Positions 45,920 through 54,974 of a stretch of 64,000 nt of DNA are shown here, piece after piece. This DNA is from Geminicoccaceae bacterium. Its GTDB lineage: Bacteria > Pseudomonadota > Alphaproteobacteria > Geminicoccales > Geminicoccaceae. The stretch lies in contig JACKIN010000008.1 of NCBI GenBank assembly GCA_020638495.1, positions 1 to 64,000 of the forward strand, in the 5' to 3' direction. The notes below the pieces were generated by a model. That model saw only the letters and a program-made list of their open reading frames with translations. It did no database searches and was not told the DNA's origin. The translations under genes and the position numbers were made by a program. Each line of letters starts with the position of its first letter. Position 1 is the first letter of the stretch.

Positions 45920-46201
45920 TCAGGCGGGCTCGAAGCGCCGCACGACGATCTGGTCCTGCCGCCGCCTGACCTCGGCGAGGTCCCAGGCAAGTTGCACACG
46001 CAGCAGGTGATCCGCTTTCGGGCCGAAGGCCTTCTCGATGCGAATGGCCATCTCGGGCGTCAAAGCGGCCTTGCCGTTGAGCAGGTTCGACAGGGTCGGC
46101 CGGGCCACGCCGAGCACCTCGGCGGCGTCGGTGACGCTCAGCCCGAGCGGCTCCAGCACTTCGTGGCGGACGACCGGTCCGGGATGGGATGGGGTCTTCA
46201 T
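45920..46201 (-). CDS. higA: HigA/VapI-type XRE antitoxin, orphan
   Basis: A 93-residue helix-turn-helix protein. PGPVVRHEVLEPLGLSVTDAAEVLGVARPTLSNLLNGKAALTPEMAIRIEKAFG is the standard HigA addiction-module antidote pattern. A higB toxin gene normally precedes higA, but none is found in the 90 bases between this gene and the next or elsewhere nearby. It is therefore an orphan antitoxin or regulator. The IS copy lies 15 bases past its stop, so the neighbourhood may have been rearranged. Confidence 0.85.
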   Translation of the reverse strand: MKTPSHPGPVVRHEVLEPLGLSVTDAAEVLGVARPTLSNLLNGKAALTPEMAIRIEKAFGPKADHLLRVQLAWDLAEVRRRQDQIVVRRFEPA

Positions 46202-46293
46202 TCGCGTCTCGCTGAGCTGGCGCAGGCCCGCGTGCCGGTGGCGCTGCAGCCTGTAACGCTACGCCTGTCAATCAGCGCCGTCTGCCGGCAAGA

Positions 46294-46734
46294 TCAGGGA
46301 GCGAGCTCGTACAAATTCCACGCCGTCTTGACCGCCAGCCGGTCGTAGAGCGCCCGGGCGCGGTAGTTGTCGTCGGCAGTGAGCCAGCGCACCACGCTCC
46401 AGCCGCGCTCGCGGGCGATCCCGGCGACCGCCTCGATCAGGGCCCGGCCGACGCCCTCGGCCCGCGCCTTCGGGTCGACGAAGAGATCGTCGAGGAAGCC
46501 GATGTCGGCCCCCCGGAGCGGGCTCGGCATGCGGCGGAAATGGGCGAGGCCGACCGGCCGGCCGTCGACGAGGGCGAGGCGGCCCTCCAGCTCGTGGGCG
46601 GGATCCTGCAGCCATCCCCAGACGGTCTCGGCATGCGCATCGGTGAGCTCGCGCTCGTAGAACGTGGCGTAGCCCCGATAGAGCTCCTGCCAGCGAGCCC
46701 GGTGCTCAGTTGCGATCGGCACGATCAGGGGCAT
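46294..46734 (-). CDS. GNAT-family N-acetyltransferase
   Basis: A 146-residue GNAT protein. IGFLDDLFVDPKARAEGVGRALIEAVAGIARERGW contains the acetyl-CoA-binding loop (R/Q-x-x-G-x-G/A), and VVRWLTADDNYRARALYDRLAVKTAWNLYEL is the C-terminal fold. It overlaps the end of the TIM gene upstream by 29 bases, so both are on one message. The substrate is unknown. Confidence 0.86.
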   Translation of the reverse strand: MPLIVPIATEHRARWQELYRGYATFYERELTDAHAETVWGWLQDPAHELEGRLALVDGRPVGLAHFRRMPSPLRGADIGFLDDLFVDPKARAEGVGRALIEAVAGIARERGWSVVRWLTADDNYRARALYDRLAVKTAWNLYELAP

Positions 46735-47506
46735 GGGGCCTCGCCTCGACGATGGGGGTGATCGCCCGGGCGAGGCCGAGGAGCCCCTCGACCGTCCAGG
46801 CGGCGCGGCCGACGAAGAGGCCGTCGATCTCCGGCTGGCTGGCGAGGGCCAGGGCGTTCGCCGCATTGACGCTGCCGCCATAGAGCACCGGCACGCTGCG
46901 GCCGTGGAGGTCCATTACCGCGTTCTTGAGGGCGCCATGGATGGCGTCGGCATAGTCCGGCGAGGCCGGCGTGCCACCCTCGCCGATCGCCCAGACCGGC
47001 TCGTAGGCGAGGAGCACGCGATCGAGGTCGGCCGCGGCGACACCCGCCAGCGCCATGCGCGCCTGGCGGGCGACGGTCACCGTGGCGGCATCGAGCGCGC
47101 GCTCCTCCGCCGTCTCGCCGACGCAGACCAGCGGCCGAAGCCCGGCGGCGAGCACCGCCTTGACCTTGGCGTTGATGGCGACATCCGTCTCGCCGAAATG
47201 GGCGCGCCGCTCGCTGTGGCCGAGCTCGACCAGGGCGGCCCCGCACTCGGCGATCTGTGGCGCCGAGATCTCGCCGGTCCAGGCCCCCGCGCTGGCCCAG
47301 TGGCAGTTCTGCGCACCCACGAGGACCCCGCTCCCGGCGAGCGATGCCGCCACCTCGGCCAACGCGGTGAACGGCGGCAGCACGAAGAGCTGCATTGGTA
47401 GCTGCTGCAGATCCGGCACCGCCTGCAACGCCTCGGCATAGGCCCGGCCCTCGGCGCGGGTCTTGTTCATCTTCCAGCCGGTGCCGAGCCAGAATTTCCG
47501 GTCCAT
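46706..47506 (-). CDS. Triose-phosphate isomerase family protein (tetrulose-phosphate isomerase-like)
   Basis: A 266-residue TIM. The start FWLGTGWKMNKTRAEGRAYAEAL, the catalytic His in LGHSERR, the Glu in LAYEPVWAIG and the phosphate loop VLYGGSVNAANA are present. The opening is closer to the TpiA2/EryH/LerI group (FWxGTxWKMNKT), which interconverts erythrulose and erythrose phosphates, than to glycolytic TpiA. It sits beside the eryD-type regulator, supporting that role. A glycolytic TpiA cannot be excluded. Confidence 0.85.
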   Translation of the reverse strand: MDRKFWLGTGWKMNKTRAEGRAYAEALQAVPDLQQLPMQLFVLPPFTALAEVAASLAGSGVLVGAQNCHWASAGAWTGEISAPQIAECGAALVELGHSERRAHFGETDVAINAKVKAVLAAGLRPLVCVGETAEERALDAATVTVARQARMALAGVAAADLDRVLLAYEPVWAIGEGGTPASPDYADAIHGALKNAVMDLHGRSVPVLYGGSVNAANALALASQPEIDGLFVGRAAWTVEGLLGLARAITPIVEARPHAPDRADRN

Positions 47507-47528
47507 GTGTCGTAACCCTCGATTGCGG

Positions 47529-48182
47529 CTATTCGCCGGCCGCGCGAAGCAAATGTGACAGGGCGGCGGGCAGGATGCCTATGGGGACCAAAGCTGCGTC
47601 GCCGAGGATGAATTCGTTCTCCAGGCCGTCCGCGTCGAGCGCCGGGTCGAAGCCCGGCCCGGGGCCGGCTACCATCTGGATCACGGTCGCCAGCTCGTAT
47701 TCGAGATACATGCAGGAGAGCGTGTCGTCGGTCGTGCTGACGAAGCACGGGCACGGCAGCTCCTCACCATCCGGGGTGATCACCGTCGCCCGGACGACCG
47801 CGCTCGGGCCGCTGTGCTCGTGTTGCATGATCGGGAACTGGAGGTCGTAGTAGTCGCTCGCCTGTTCCGGCGTCGCGAACACCAGAAAGACGGCGACCGC
47901 ATCCCGATAGAGCTCGCGCTGGCGCTGGAAGGTCGCGGCCGCGCCGGCGACCACCCCATGCTCCGCGGCTTCCGCCGGCATCGCGCCCGTCACCGTCTCG
48001 AGCCATCGATAGCCCTGGTCCAGCGTGCTCTGGTCGAAGGGCATGTCGGCCAGCGCCCTGGCGAGGGCCTCGGCATCGTCGGCCGCTGCGGGACGCAGGG
48101 GCGACAGGCCGATGAGCACGCCGAGCCCCAGTGCCGCGAGGCCGCGGGAAGCCACCGGGAACCGGCGCAACGAAAGGTTCAT
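47529..48182 (-). CDS. Exported hypothetical protein
   Basis: A 217-residue protein from ATG 48182 with a signal peptide (RFPVASRGLAALGLGVLIGLSPLRPAAA). The mature part has FDQSTLDQGYRWLETVTGAMPAEAAEHG, a possible Cys pair (LPCPCFVSTTDDTLSC) and an acidic C-terminus. I do not recognise a family. It lies between the TIM gene and the divergent eryD-like gene. Confidence 0.6.
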   Translation of the reverse strand: MNLSLRRFPVASRGLAALGLGVLIGLSPLRPAAADDAEALARALADMPFDQSTLDQGYRWLETVTGAMPAEAAEHGVVAGAAATFQRQRELYRDAVAVFLVFATPEQASDYYDLQFPIMQHEHSGPSAVVRATVITPDGEELPCPCFVSTTDDTLSCMYLEYELATVIQMVAGPGPGFDPALDADGLENEFILGDAALVPIGILPAALSHLLRAAGE

Positions 48183-48358
48183 GGCACGCTCTGCCCGCTC
48201 GACCATTGATCTTGGCCCGGCTTGCCCAGGTGGAAACACCCCCAGACAATGAGATTGAGCCGGAAAATCTCGGTGCGCAACTCGATAGCGCCCCTTGACA
48301 GCCTGCCGCTTTGTTGGGCAAGGTGGCGAAAGAAAGTTCAAGGGTTGCAAAAAAGTTC

Positions 48359-49384
48359 ATGACGGGGGAAGCGGCCAGGGGACAGGACGAGCTGGGGCTC
48401 GCCACGCGGGCGGCCTGGCTCTCCTATGTCGGCGGCTACACCCAGGAGGACATCGCCGGCCGGCTCGGGGTCTCCCGCGTCAAGGTCAACCGGCTCATCG
48501 CCACGGCCCATCGCGAGGGGCTGGTCCGGGTCTTCGTCGAGGGCACGGCCGCCGAATGCGTGGCGCTCGAGGACCGCGTCGCCCGGGCGCACGGGCTCGC
48601 CTTCTGCCGCGTCGCCCCCGATCTCGGCGACCCCGACCTGCCGCTGCACACCCTGGCCGCGGCCGGTGCGCGCTACCTCCTCGGCGTGCTCGAGCGGCCG
48701 GAGGTCGGCATTCTGGGCGTCGGCCACGGGCGCACGCTCGCCGCCGTCGTCGATCGCCTGCCGCGCCTGCCGCGCGCCGATCTGAAGTTCGTCTCGCTGC
48801 TCGGCAGCCTGACCCGCAACGCCGCCGCCAACCCGTTCGACGTCATCCACCGGCTGGCCGAGAAGGTCGGCGGCGAGAGCTACTTCCTGCCCGTGCCGTT
48901 CTTCGCCGACAGCATCGAGGACAAGGCGGTCCTGATGGCGCAGCGCAGCGTCAAGGACGTGTTCGCGCTCGCCCGCCTCGCCGACCTCGTCGTCGTCGGC
49001 ATCGGCGAGCTCGCCGCCGACGCGCACCTCCTGCAGACCGGCATGATCACGCAGGCCGAGTTCGCCGCGCTGGCGAAGGCCGGTGCCGTGGGCGAGGTGC
49101 TCGGCCACTTCTTCGCCGCCGACGGCCGCTCGGTCGCCGCCGAGATCAACGGCCGGGCGCTCGGCCTCGGGCCCGACGACCTGCGCGGCAAGGAGGTCAC
49201 CGCCATCGCCGGCGGCCGGGGCAAGGCCCGGGCGATCCACGCCGTGCTGCAGAGCGGCCTGCTCACCGGCCTCGTCACCGACGAGGCGACCGCGCGCCGA
49301 CTCGCCGAGCTCGATCGCGGCCGGCCCCCGGGCATCGGAGCCGGTGCCGGCTCGCCGACAGCGTTGTTGAGAACCGCGTCCTGA
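48359..49384 (+). CDS. eryD: EryD-like SorC-family regulator
   Basis: A 341-residue SorC/DeoR-type regulator. The N-terminal HTH (GGYTQEDIAGRLGVSRVKVNRLIATAHREG) is followed by a sugar-phosphate-binding domain (ILGVGHGRTLAAVVDRLPRL, FVSLLGSLTRNAAANPFDVIHRLAEKVGG, VTAIAGGRGKARAIHAVLQSGLLTGLVTDE). The whole pattern is that of EryD, the repressor of erythritol genes. ATG 48359 is preferred; a TTG at 48311 would add 16 residues. It immediately precedes the transporter and kinase genes it probably regulates. Confidence 0.88.
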   Translation: MTGEAARGQDELGLATRAAWLSYVGGYTQEDIAGRLGVSRVKVNRLIATAHREGLVRVFVEGTAAECVALEDRVARAHGLAFCRVAPDLGDPDLPLHTLAAAGARYLLGVLERPEVGILGVGHGRTLAAVVDRLPRLPRADLKFVSLLGSLTRNAAANPFDVIHRLAEKVGGESYFLPVPFFADSIEDKAVLMAQRSVKDVFALARLADLVVVGIGELAADAHLLQTGMITQAEFAALAKAGAVGEVLGHFFAADGRSVAAEINGRALGLGPDDLRGKEVTAIAGGRGKARAIHAVLQSGLLTGLVTDEATARRLAELDRGRPPGIGAGAGSPTALLRTAS

Positions 49385-49417
49385 CCGGGGCGCGTGCCAC
49401 CAAGGGAGGAGAAGGGA

Positions 49418-50854
49418 ATGTACTCGAGGATCCAGGATCTCGCCAATGCCGTGGTCAGGCGCCAGCTCGACCGCCGCAACTTCCTGCGCCGCGCCGGCCA
49501 GCTCGGCATCGGCGCCAGCGCCGCCACCTACTTCCTGAACCGGGCGCAGAGCACCGCCCTGGCCCAGGACTTCGACTGGCAGAAGCACAAGGGCACGACG
49601 GTCAAGCTGCTCTTGAACAAGCACCCCTACGCCGATGCGATGATCGCCAACCTCGACACCTTCAAGTCGATGACCGGGATGGAGGTCACCTATGACGTCT
49701 TCCCCGAGGACGTCTATTTCGACAAGGTGACGGCCGAGCTCTCGTCGGGCGGCGGCAATTACGACGCCTTCATGACCGGCGCCTACCAGACCTGGCAGTA
49801 CGGCCCGGCCGGCTGGCTGGTCGACATGAACGAGTTCATCAACGACGCGGCCTTGACCAACCCCAACTACAACTGGGAAGACATCCTGCCGAACCTGCGC
49901 GCCTCCACCGCCTGGTCGGGCGTGCCGGGTGCCGAGCTCGGCGGCGAGGGGGCCAAGCAGTGGGCGATCCCCTGGGGCTTCGAGCTCAACTCGATCGCCT
50001 ACAACAAGCGGGTCTTCGATGCCCAGGGCCTGACGCCGCCCAACAACATGGCCGAGCTGCTGGAGGTCGCAGCGAAGATCAGCAAGGATGTCGACGGCAT
50101 GTACGGCGTCGGCGTGCGCGGCTCGCGCTCCTGGGCCACCATCCACCCGGGCTTCCTCTCCGGCTACTCCAACTTCAACGAGCGCGACTTCACCATGGAG
50201 GACGGCAAGCTCATGGCCGCCATGGCGACGCCGGGCTCCAAGTCCTTCCACGCCGACTGGGTCAAGATGATCCAGGACAGCGGCCCGCGCGACTGGGCGA
50301 CCTACACCTGGTACCAGGTCGGCACCGACCTCGGCGCCGGCGCTTCCGGCATGATCTACGACGCCGATATCCTGGGATACTTCATGAACGGCGAGGGCAA
50401 TGCCGAGGCGGGCAACCTCGCCTACCACGCCTTCGCGCCGAACCCGGAGGCGTCCGCGCCGACACCCAACGTCTGGATCTGGTCGCTCGGCATGAGCAAC
50501 TTCTCGACCCAGAAGGAGGCCGCCTGGCTCTTCATGCAGTGGGCCTCGGGCACCGACCATGCGCTCTTCGGCGCCCGCGACATGGACTTCGTCAACCCGG
50601 TCCGCCAGTCGGTCTGGGACGACCAGGCCTTCCAGGACCGGATCGCCAAGAGCTACCCGGGCTATCTCGAGCAGTACAAGGCCTCGGCCCCGGGCTCGAA
50701 GATCTACTTCACGCCGCAGCCCCTCTTCTTCAACCTGACGACCGAGTGGGCGTCGATGCTGCAGCAGATGGTCGGCAACGAGGTGCCGGTCGACGAGGGC
50801 CTCGACCAGCTCGCCGAGAGCGTCAACCGCCAGCTCCGGCAGGCGGGCATCTGA
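49418..50854 (+). CDS. ABC sugar/polyol transporter, substrate-binding protein (Tat-exported)
   Basis: A 478-residue extracellular solute-binding protein of the family 1 type. A twin-arginine signal (DRRNFLRRAGQLGIGASAATYFL) indicates Tat export of a folded protein. The mature part contains GGNYDAFMTGAYQTWQYGPAGWLVDMNEF and AIPWGFELNSIAYNKRVFDAQGL, typical of sugar/polyol binding. ATG 49418 is placed after GGGAGGAGAAGGGA. It is the first transporter gene, and both permeases and both ATPases follow on the same strand. Confidence 0.9.
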   Translation: MYSRIQDLANAVVRRQLDRRNFLRRAGQLGIGASAATYFLNRAQSTALAQDFDWQKHKGTTVKLLLNKHPYADAMIANLDTFKSMTGMEVTYDVFPEDVYFDKVTAELSSGGGNYDAFMTGAYQTWQYGPAGWLVDMNEFINDAALTNPNYNWEDILPNLRASTAWSGVPGAELGGEGAKQWAIPWGFELNSIAYNKRVFDAQGLTPPNNMAELLEVAAKISKDVDGMYGVGVRGSRSWATIHPGFLSGYSNFNERDFTMEDGKLMAAMATPGSKSFHADWVKMIQDSGPRDWATYTWYQVGTDLGAGASGMIYDADILGYFMNGEGNAEAGNLAYHAFAPNPEASAPTPNVWIWSLGMSNFSTQKEAAWLFMQWASGTDHALFGARDMDFVNPVRQSVWDDQAFQDRIAKSYPGYLEQYKASAPGSKIYFTPQPLFFNLTTEWASMLQQMVGNEVPVDEGLDQLAESVNRQLRQAGI

Positions 50855-50925
50855 TCGACCACTGAACGGGCCGGGGCCGGCACCGACCGGCCCCGGCGCC
50901 TCATCGAGCTCGAGGGGAAGCAGCG

Positions 50926-51855
50926 TTGGCAACCGAGGCACTGGGCAGGCCGGTCATGGACGGCTCGCGTCGGCCGTTCATGCGGCGGGCCTTGCCCTAT
51001 CTCCTGAGCCTGCCGGCGCTGCTCGTCTGCATCGGCATCCTCATCCCGTTCGGCACGGCGGTCTACTACTCGCTGCAGCGCTACAACCTCGCCTTCCCGA
51101 TGACCCGCGGGTTCATCTGGTTCGAGAACTACACGCTCCTCTTCACCGATCCGGGCTTCTGGAACACGGTCCGGGTCTCGCTGCTCTACACGCTCTACAC
51201 GGTCGGTTTCGAGCTGGTCCTCGGGCTCGCCATCGCGATGCTCCTGCAAAGGCGCTCGTTCTTCAACAACACGATGAGCATCCTGCTGCTGCTGCCCTTG
51301 ATGATCGCGCCGGCGATCGCCGCCCTCATGTGGAAGCTGATGACCAACCCGGGCTTCGGCATCCTCAGCTATTTCGCGAGCCTTTTGGGCTTTCCCGACT
51401 TCAAGTGGGCGAGCGCCTCCTCCTCCGCCCTCTTCACCGTCGTCCTCATCGACATCTGGGTCTACACGCCCTTCATGATGGTGCTGCTGCTCGCCGGGCT
51501 CCGCGCCCTGCCGCGCCAGCCCTTCGAGGCGGCCGAGCTCGACGGGGTGCCGCAGAGCTTCGTCTTCTTCCGCATCACCCTGCCGATGCTCACCCCCTAC
51601 ATCATCACCGCCAGCCTCTTTCGCATGCTCGAGAGCATCCAGCAGTTCGACATCATCTACGCGATGACCCAGGGCGGGCCGGGCAACTCGCTCATGGTCT
51701 TCCAGGTGGCGGCCTATCTCGAGCGCTACCAGTACACCAATGTCGGCCGCTCGGCGGCGATCCTCATGGTGCTCTGGGCGATCACCTTCCTGCTCTCGAA
51801 CATCTTCATCAAGCAGTGGCTGCGCCTGCGCGAGCGCGCCCGGGGAGTCGCCTGA
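50926..51855 (+). CDS. ABC transporter permease (MalF-like)
   Basis: A 309-residue inner-membrane permease from TTG 50926. There are six hydrophobic segments, and the EAA loop is EAAELDGVPQSFVFFRITLPML, which docks with the ATPase. It pairs with the permease at 51855, whose ATG overlaps its stop (TGATG). The first 20 residues are cytoplasmic and basic. Confidence 0.9.
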   Translation: MATEALGRPVMDGSRRPFMRRALPYLLSLPALLVCIGILIPFGTAVYYSLQRYNLAFPMTRGFIWFENYTLLFTDPGFWNTVRVSLLYTLYTVGFELVLGLAIAMLLQRRSFFNNTMSILLLLPLMIAPAIAALMWKLMTNPGFGILSYFASLLGFPDFKWASASSSALFTVVLIDIWVYTPFMMVLLLAGLRALPRQPFEAAELDGVPQSFVFFRITLPMLTPYIITASLFRMLESIQQFDIIYAMTQGGPGNSLMVFQVAAYLERYQYTNVGRSAAILMVLWAITFLLSNIFIKQWLRLRERARGVA

Positions 51856-52712
51856 TGCAGCGCCAGACCGTGATCGGCCGGGGCGTGCGGGTGGTGCTGC
51901 TCACCCTGGTCGGGCTCTTCTTCCTCTTCCCGATCTTCTGGGTGCTCCTGATGTCCTTCCAGACCAACCAGGACATCCTGCGCATCCCCCCGTCGCTCGT
52001 CTTCACCCCGACGCTCGAGAATTATGGGGCGCTCATCTCGGGCCGGCTGGAGAGCACCGCGGGCGTGCTCGAGATCCGCTTCATGAACAACCTCATGAAC
52101 AGCGTGATCCTCGCCGTCTCGTCGGTCGCCCTCTCGCTGCTGCTCGGCATCCCGGCGGCCTATGCCTTCGCCCGGTTCAAGTTCCGCTTGGGCGAGGACA
52201 TCGCCTTCACGCTCCTCTCGTTCCGCTTCGCCCCGCCGCTCCTCGTCCTCCTGCCGCTCGCCCTCTACTTCCAGCAGATGGGCCTGATCGACACCTATAT
52301 CGGCCTGATCTGGGTCTACCAGCTCATCACCCTGCCTTTGATCCTGTGGATCGTGCGCGGCTATTTCGAGGACATCAGCGAGGACATCGAGCATGCCTAC
52401 CGGCTCGATGGCAATGGCTGGTTCAAGACCTTCACGCGCATCGCCATCCCGCTGGCCAAGCCGGGCATCGCCGCGGCGACGCTGCTCTCCTTCATCTTCG
52501 CCTGGAACAATTTCGTCTTCGCGCTGATCCTGGCCTCGGCCGACAAGCAGCCGGTGACCGTGGGGGCCCTCGCCTTCGTCACCGCCTCGGGCATCCAGTA
52601 CGGCCAGATCGCCGCCTCCATCGTGCTCTCGGTGACCCCGACTTTGCTCCTCGCCCTCTACGCCCAGCGCTACCTGGTCGAGGGCCTCTCGCTCGGGGCG
52701 GTCAAGGGATGA
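51855..52712 (+). CDS. ABC transporter permease (MalG-like)
   Basis: A 285-residue permease with six hydrophobic segments. It starts MQRQTVIGRGVRVVLLTLVGLFFLFPIFWVLLMSF. The coupling loop is DISEDIEHAYRLDGNGWFKTFTRIAIPLAKPGIAA, and GIPAAYAFARFKF is typical of MalG-type subunits. It forms the channel with the upstream permease. The next gene, an ATPase, begins 11 bases later. Confidence 0.9.
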   Translation: MQRQTVIGRGVRVVLLTLVGLFFLFPIFWVLLMSFQTNQDILRIPPSLVFTPTLENYGALISGRLESTAGVLEIRFMNNLMNSVILAVSSVALSLLLGIPAAYAFARFKFRLGEDIAFTLLSFRFAPPLLVLLPLALYFQQMGLIDTYIGLIWVYQLITLPLILWIVRGYFEDISEDIEHAYRLDGNGWFKTFTRIAIPLAKPGIAAATLLSFIFAWNNFVFALILASADKQPVTVGALAFVTASGIQYGQIAASIVLSVTPTLLLALYAQRYLVEGLSLGAVKG

Positions 52713-52722
52713 GGGGCAGGAG

Positions 52723-53847
52723 ATGAGCTACCTTTCCCTCGGCAAGCTGAAGAAGCGCTTCAAGAACGAGGTCGTGCTCGACGGCGCGTCGCTCGACGTC
52801 GAGCGGGGCGAGACGGTCGTGGTCTTCGGCCCCTCCGGCTGCGGCAAGACGGTGCTGCTCCGCCTGATCGCCGGCATCAACGAGCCGGATTCCGGCACCG
52901 TGCATATCGCCGGCCAGGAGGTCACCTACCTCGCCCCGGAGCATCGCGACGTCGGCATGGCGTTTCAGAACTTCGCCCTCTACCCGCACCTCTCGGCCTT
53001 CGACAATATCGCGAGCCCGCTCAGCGCTCGCGGCGTCGCCCGCGGCGAGATCGAGCGCCGGGTGCACGAGGTGGCGGGCCTCTTGAAGATCGACCACGTC
53101 CTCCACCATCTGCCGAAGGCGCTCTCCAACGGCCAGAAGCAGCGCACCTCGCTCGGCCGGGCGCTCGCCGGCAACCCGGGCGTGCTGCTGCTCGACGACC
53201 CCTTGCGCAATGTCGACGCCAAGCTGCGCTACGAGATGCGGCTCGAGCTGCCGCGCGTCCTCAAGGCGTTCGAGACGACGGTGATCTACGTGACCCAGGA
53301 CTACAAGGAGGCCATGGCGCTCGGCGACCGGGTGGCCGTGCTGATGGGCGGCGGGTTTCGCCAGGTCGACCGGCCGGCTTCCATCTACAAGGACCCGGAC
53401 GGCACCGACGTCGCCCGGCTATTCGGCGACCCCACCGTCAACCTCGTGCCCGGCACGATCGAGGGCGGCACGGTCACCGCGCTGGGCGCCCGCTTTCCCC
53501 TGGCCGTAAGCCTCGCCGACGGCCCCTGCCAGATCGCCATCCGCCCGGAGAGCATCACCGTCACCCTCGACGAAGCCACTTCCGCTGGCGCCACGCCGGT
53601 CGATCTCGGCATCGGCGAGGACACACACGCGGTGCCGGTCGAGCTCGACGCCGTGACCCCGCTGAACGTGCGCGCGGTCATGCTGCTCAGGACGGCGGAC
53701 GGGCGCGAGCTTTTGGCCACCTGCTCGGAGGACGAGGCGAGCCGGCTGCCGCGCGGCCACGGCCGGGGCCATGCCCATATCCGCGCCGCCGACCTCCTCC
53801 TCTTCGATCCCGCCGGCCGACGCGTGCGACCCGGGGAGCGGCAGTAA
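52723..53847 (+). CDS. ABC transporter ATPase with altered catalytic residues (first of pair)
   Basis: A 374-residue MalK-type ATPase with a C-terminal regulatory (TOBE-like) domain. Walker A GPSGCGKT is residues 36-43, Q-loop Q82, and the signature is LSNGQKQRTSLGRAL. The Walker B reads VLLLDDP, so the catalytic Glu is Asp159, and the switch His is Gln192 (YVTQDYKEAM). This subunit should have weak or no hydrolysis at its own Walker B site. It is followed by a second ATPase with different changes, so the two probably work as a heterodimer. Confidence 0.9.
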   Translation: MSYLSLGKLKKRFKNEVVLDGASLDVERGETVVVFGPSGCGKTVLLRLIAGINEPDSGTVHIAGQEVTYLAPEHRDVGMAFQNFALYPHLSAFDNIASPLSARGVARGEIERRVHEVAGLLKIDHVLHHLPKALSNGQKQRTSLGRALAGNPGVLLLDDPLRNVDAKLRYEMRLELPRVLKAFETTVIYVTQDYKEAMALGDRVAVLMGGGFRQVDRPASIYKDPDGTDVARLFGDPTVNLVPGTIEGGTVTALGARFPLAVSLADGPCQIAIRPESITVTLDEATSAGATPVDLGIGEDTHAVPVELDAVTPLNVRAVMLLRTADGRELLATCSEDEASRLPRGHGRGHAHIRAADLLLFDPAGRRVRPGERQ

Positions 53848-54974
53848 TGGCGACACTCACCCTCGATTCCGTCTCCAAGGTCTACAAGGCCGCCCGCGGC
53901 CGGCCGGTCACGGCCGTCGACGCGGTCGACATGAGGATCGCCGACGGCGAGATCATCGGCCTGCTCGGCTCATCGGGCTGCGGCAAGACCAGCACGCTTC
54001 GGATGATCGCCGGCTTCGAGGACGTCACCTCCGGCCATATCGAGGTCGGCGGGCGGGTGATCGACAATCTCCTGCCGGCCGAGCGCAACATCGCCATGGC
54101 CTTCGAGGGCTATGCGCTCTACCCGCCGCTCCGCGTGCGCGACAATATCGGCTTCGCGCTCCTGCGCGACCGCCAGCCCCGGGCCGAGGTCAAGCGGCAG
54201 GTCGAGGAGATCGCCGAGCTGCTCGAGATCGTGCCGGCCCTCGACCGCTACCCGCCCACCATCTCCGCCGGGCAGCAGCAGCGCACCAGCCTCGCCCGGG
54301 CGCTGATCCGCAAGGCCGACGTCTTCCTCCTCGACGAGCCCATGTCGCAGCTCGAGCCGCAGCTCCGCGCCGTGCTCCGCGCCCGCCTCAAGGACTGGCT
54401 GATCACCCGCAGGATGACCACCGTCTTCGTCACCCACGACCAGACCGAGGCCATTGCGCTTGCCGACCGCATCGCCGTCATGGAGGAGGGTGTCCTGCAG
54501 CAGTTCGCCTCCCCCGACGAGCTGAAGGAGCGGCCGGCCAACCTCTTCGTCGCCTCCTTCATCGGCGAGCCGCCCATGAACCTCTTCGAGGCCAGGGTCG
54601 ACCGCAGCCGTTCGGGCCTCGGTCTCGCCGTGCTCGACGCCGGTGGCGCCAGGGCCTTCGAGCTGCGTTTCGACGCCGAGGTGGCCGGGCTTGCCGATGG
54701 TGCCGCGGTGCATCTCGGCATGCGTCCGCATCGGCTCCGCCTCGGCGATCGCGCGGGTGCCGTCCAGGGCACGGTGACCAGCCATAGCTGGCTCGGCGAC
54801 CAGACCCATGTCGGCGTCGAGATCGGCGGCACGGAATGCATCGTCGTGGCCGAGGGCGAGGTGCCGGCCCGCCTCGGTGCGCCGATCGCCGTCGAGGTGC
54901 CGCTGCGCGCGGTCCATCTCTTCGACGCGGATGACGGGCGGGCCCTCTTTCACGGGTCGGAGGCCGCGTCTTGA
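53847..54974 (+). CDS. ABC transporter ATPase (second of pair)
   Basis: A 375-residue MalK-type ATPase. Walker A GSSGCGKT (41-48), Walker B FLLDEP with Glu164 and switch His197 (FVTHDQTEAI) are intact. The Q-loop Gln is Glu87 (MAFEGYALYPP), the signature is ISAGQQQRTSLARAL, and the D-loop is SQLEPQLR instead of SNLDAKLR. The C-terminal domain binds regulators. Its ATG overlaps the previous stop (TAATG), and its stop overlaps eryA. It complements the changes in the first ATPase. Confidence 0.9.
   Translation: MATLTLDSVSKVYKAARGRPVTAVDAVDMRIADGEIIGLLGSSGCGKTSTLRMIAGFEDVTSGHIEVGGRVIDNLLPAERNIAMAFEGYALYPPLRVRDNIGFALLRDRQPRAEVKRQVEEIAELLEIVPALDRYPPTISAGQQQRTSLARALIRKADVFLLDEPMSQLEPQLRAVLRARLKDWLITRRMTTVFVTHDQTEAIALADRIAVMEEGVLQQFASPDELKERPANLFVASFIGEPPMNLFEARVDRSRSGLGLAVLDAGGARAFELRFDAEVAGLADGAAVHLGMRPHRLRLGDRAGAVQGTVTSHSWLGDQTHVGVEIGGTECIVVAEGEVPARLGAPIAVEVPLRAVHLFDADDGRALFHGSEAAS

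Noticed and set aside
46202..46293. HigB toxin gene upstream of HigA
   Set aside because: Only 92 bases are available and no frame shows HigB motifs.
48338..50941. 867-residue open frame on the minus strand
   Set aside because: It is antisense to eryD and the binding-protein gene, is rich in Arg/Gly/Val/Glu low-complexity sequence and matches no family; it results from the GC-rich codon bias.
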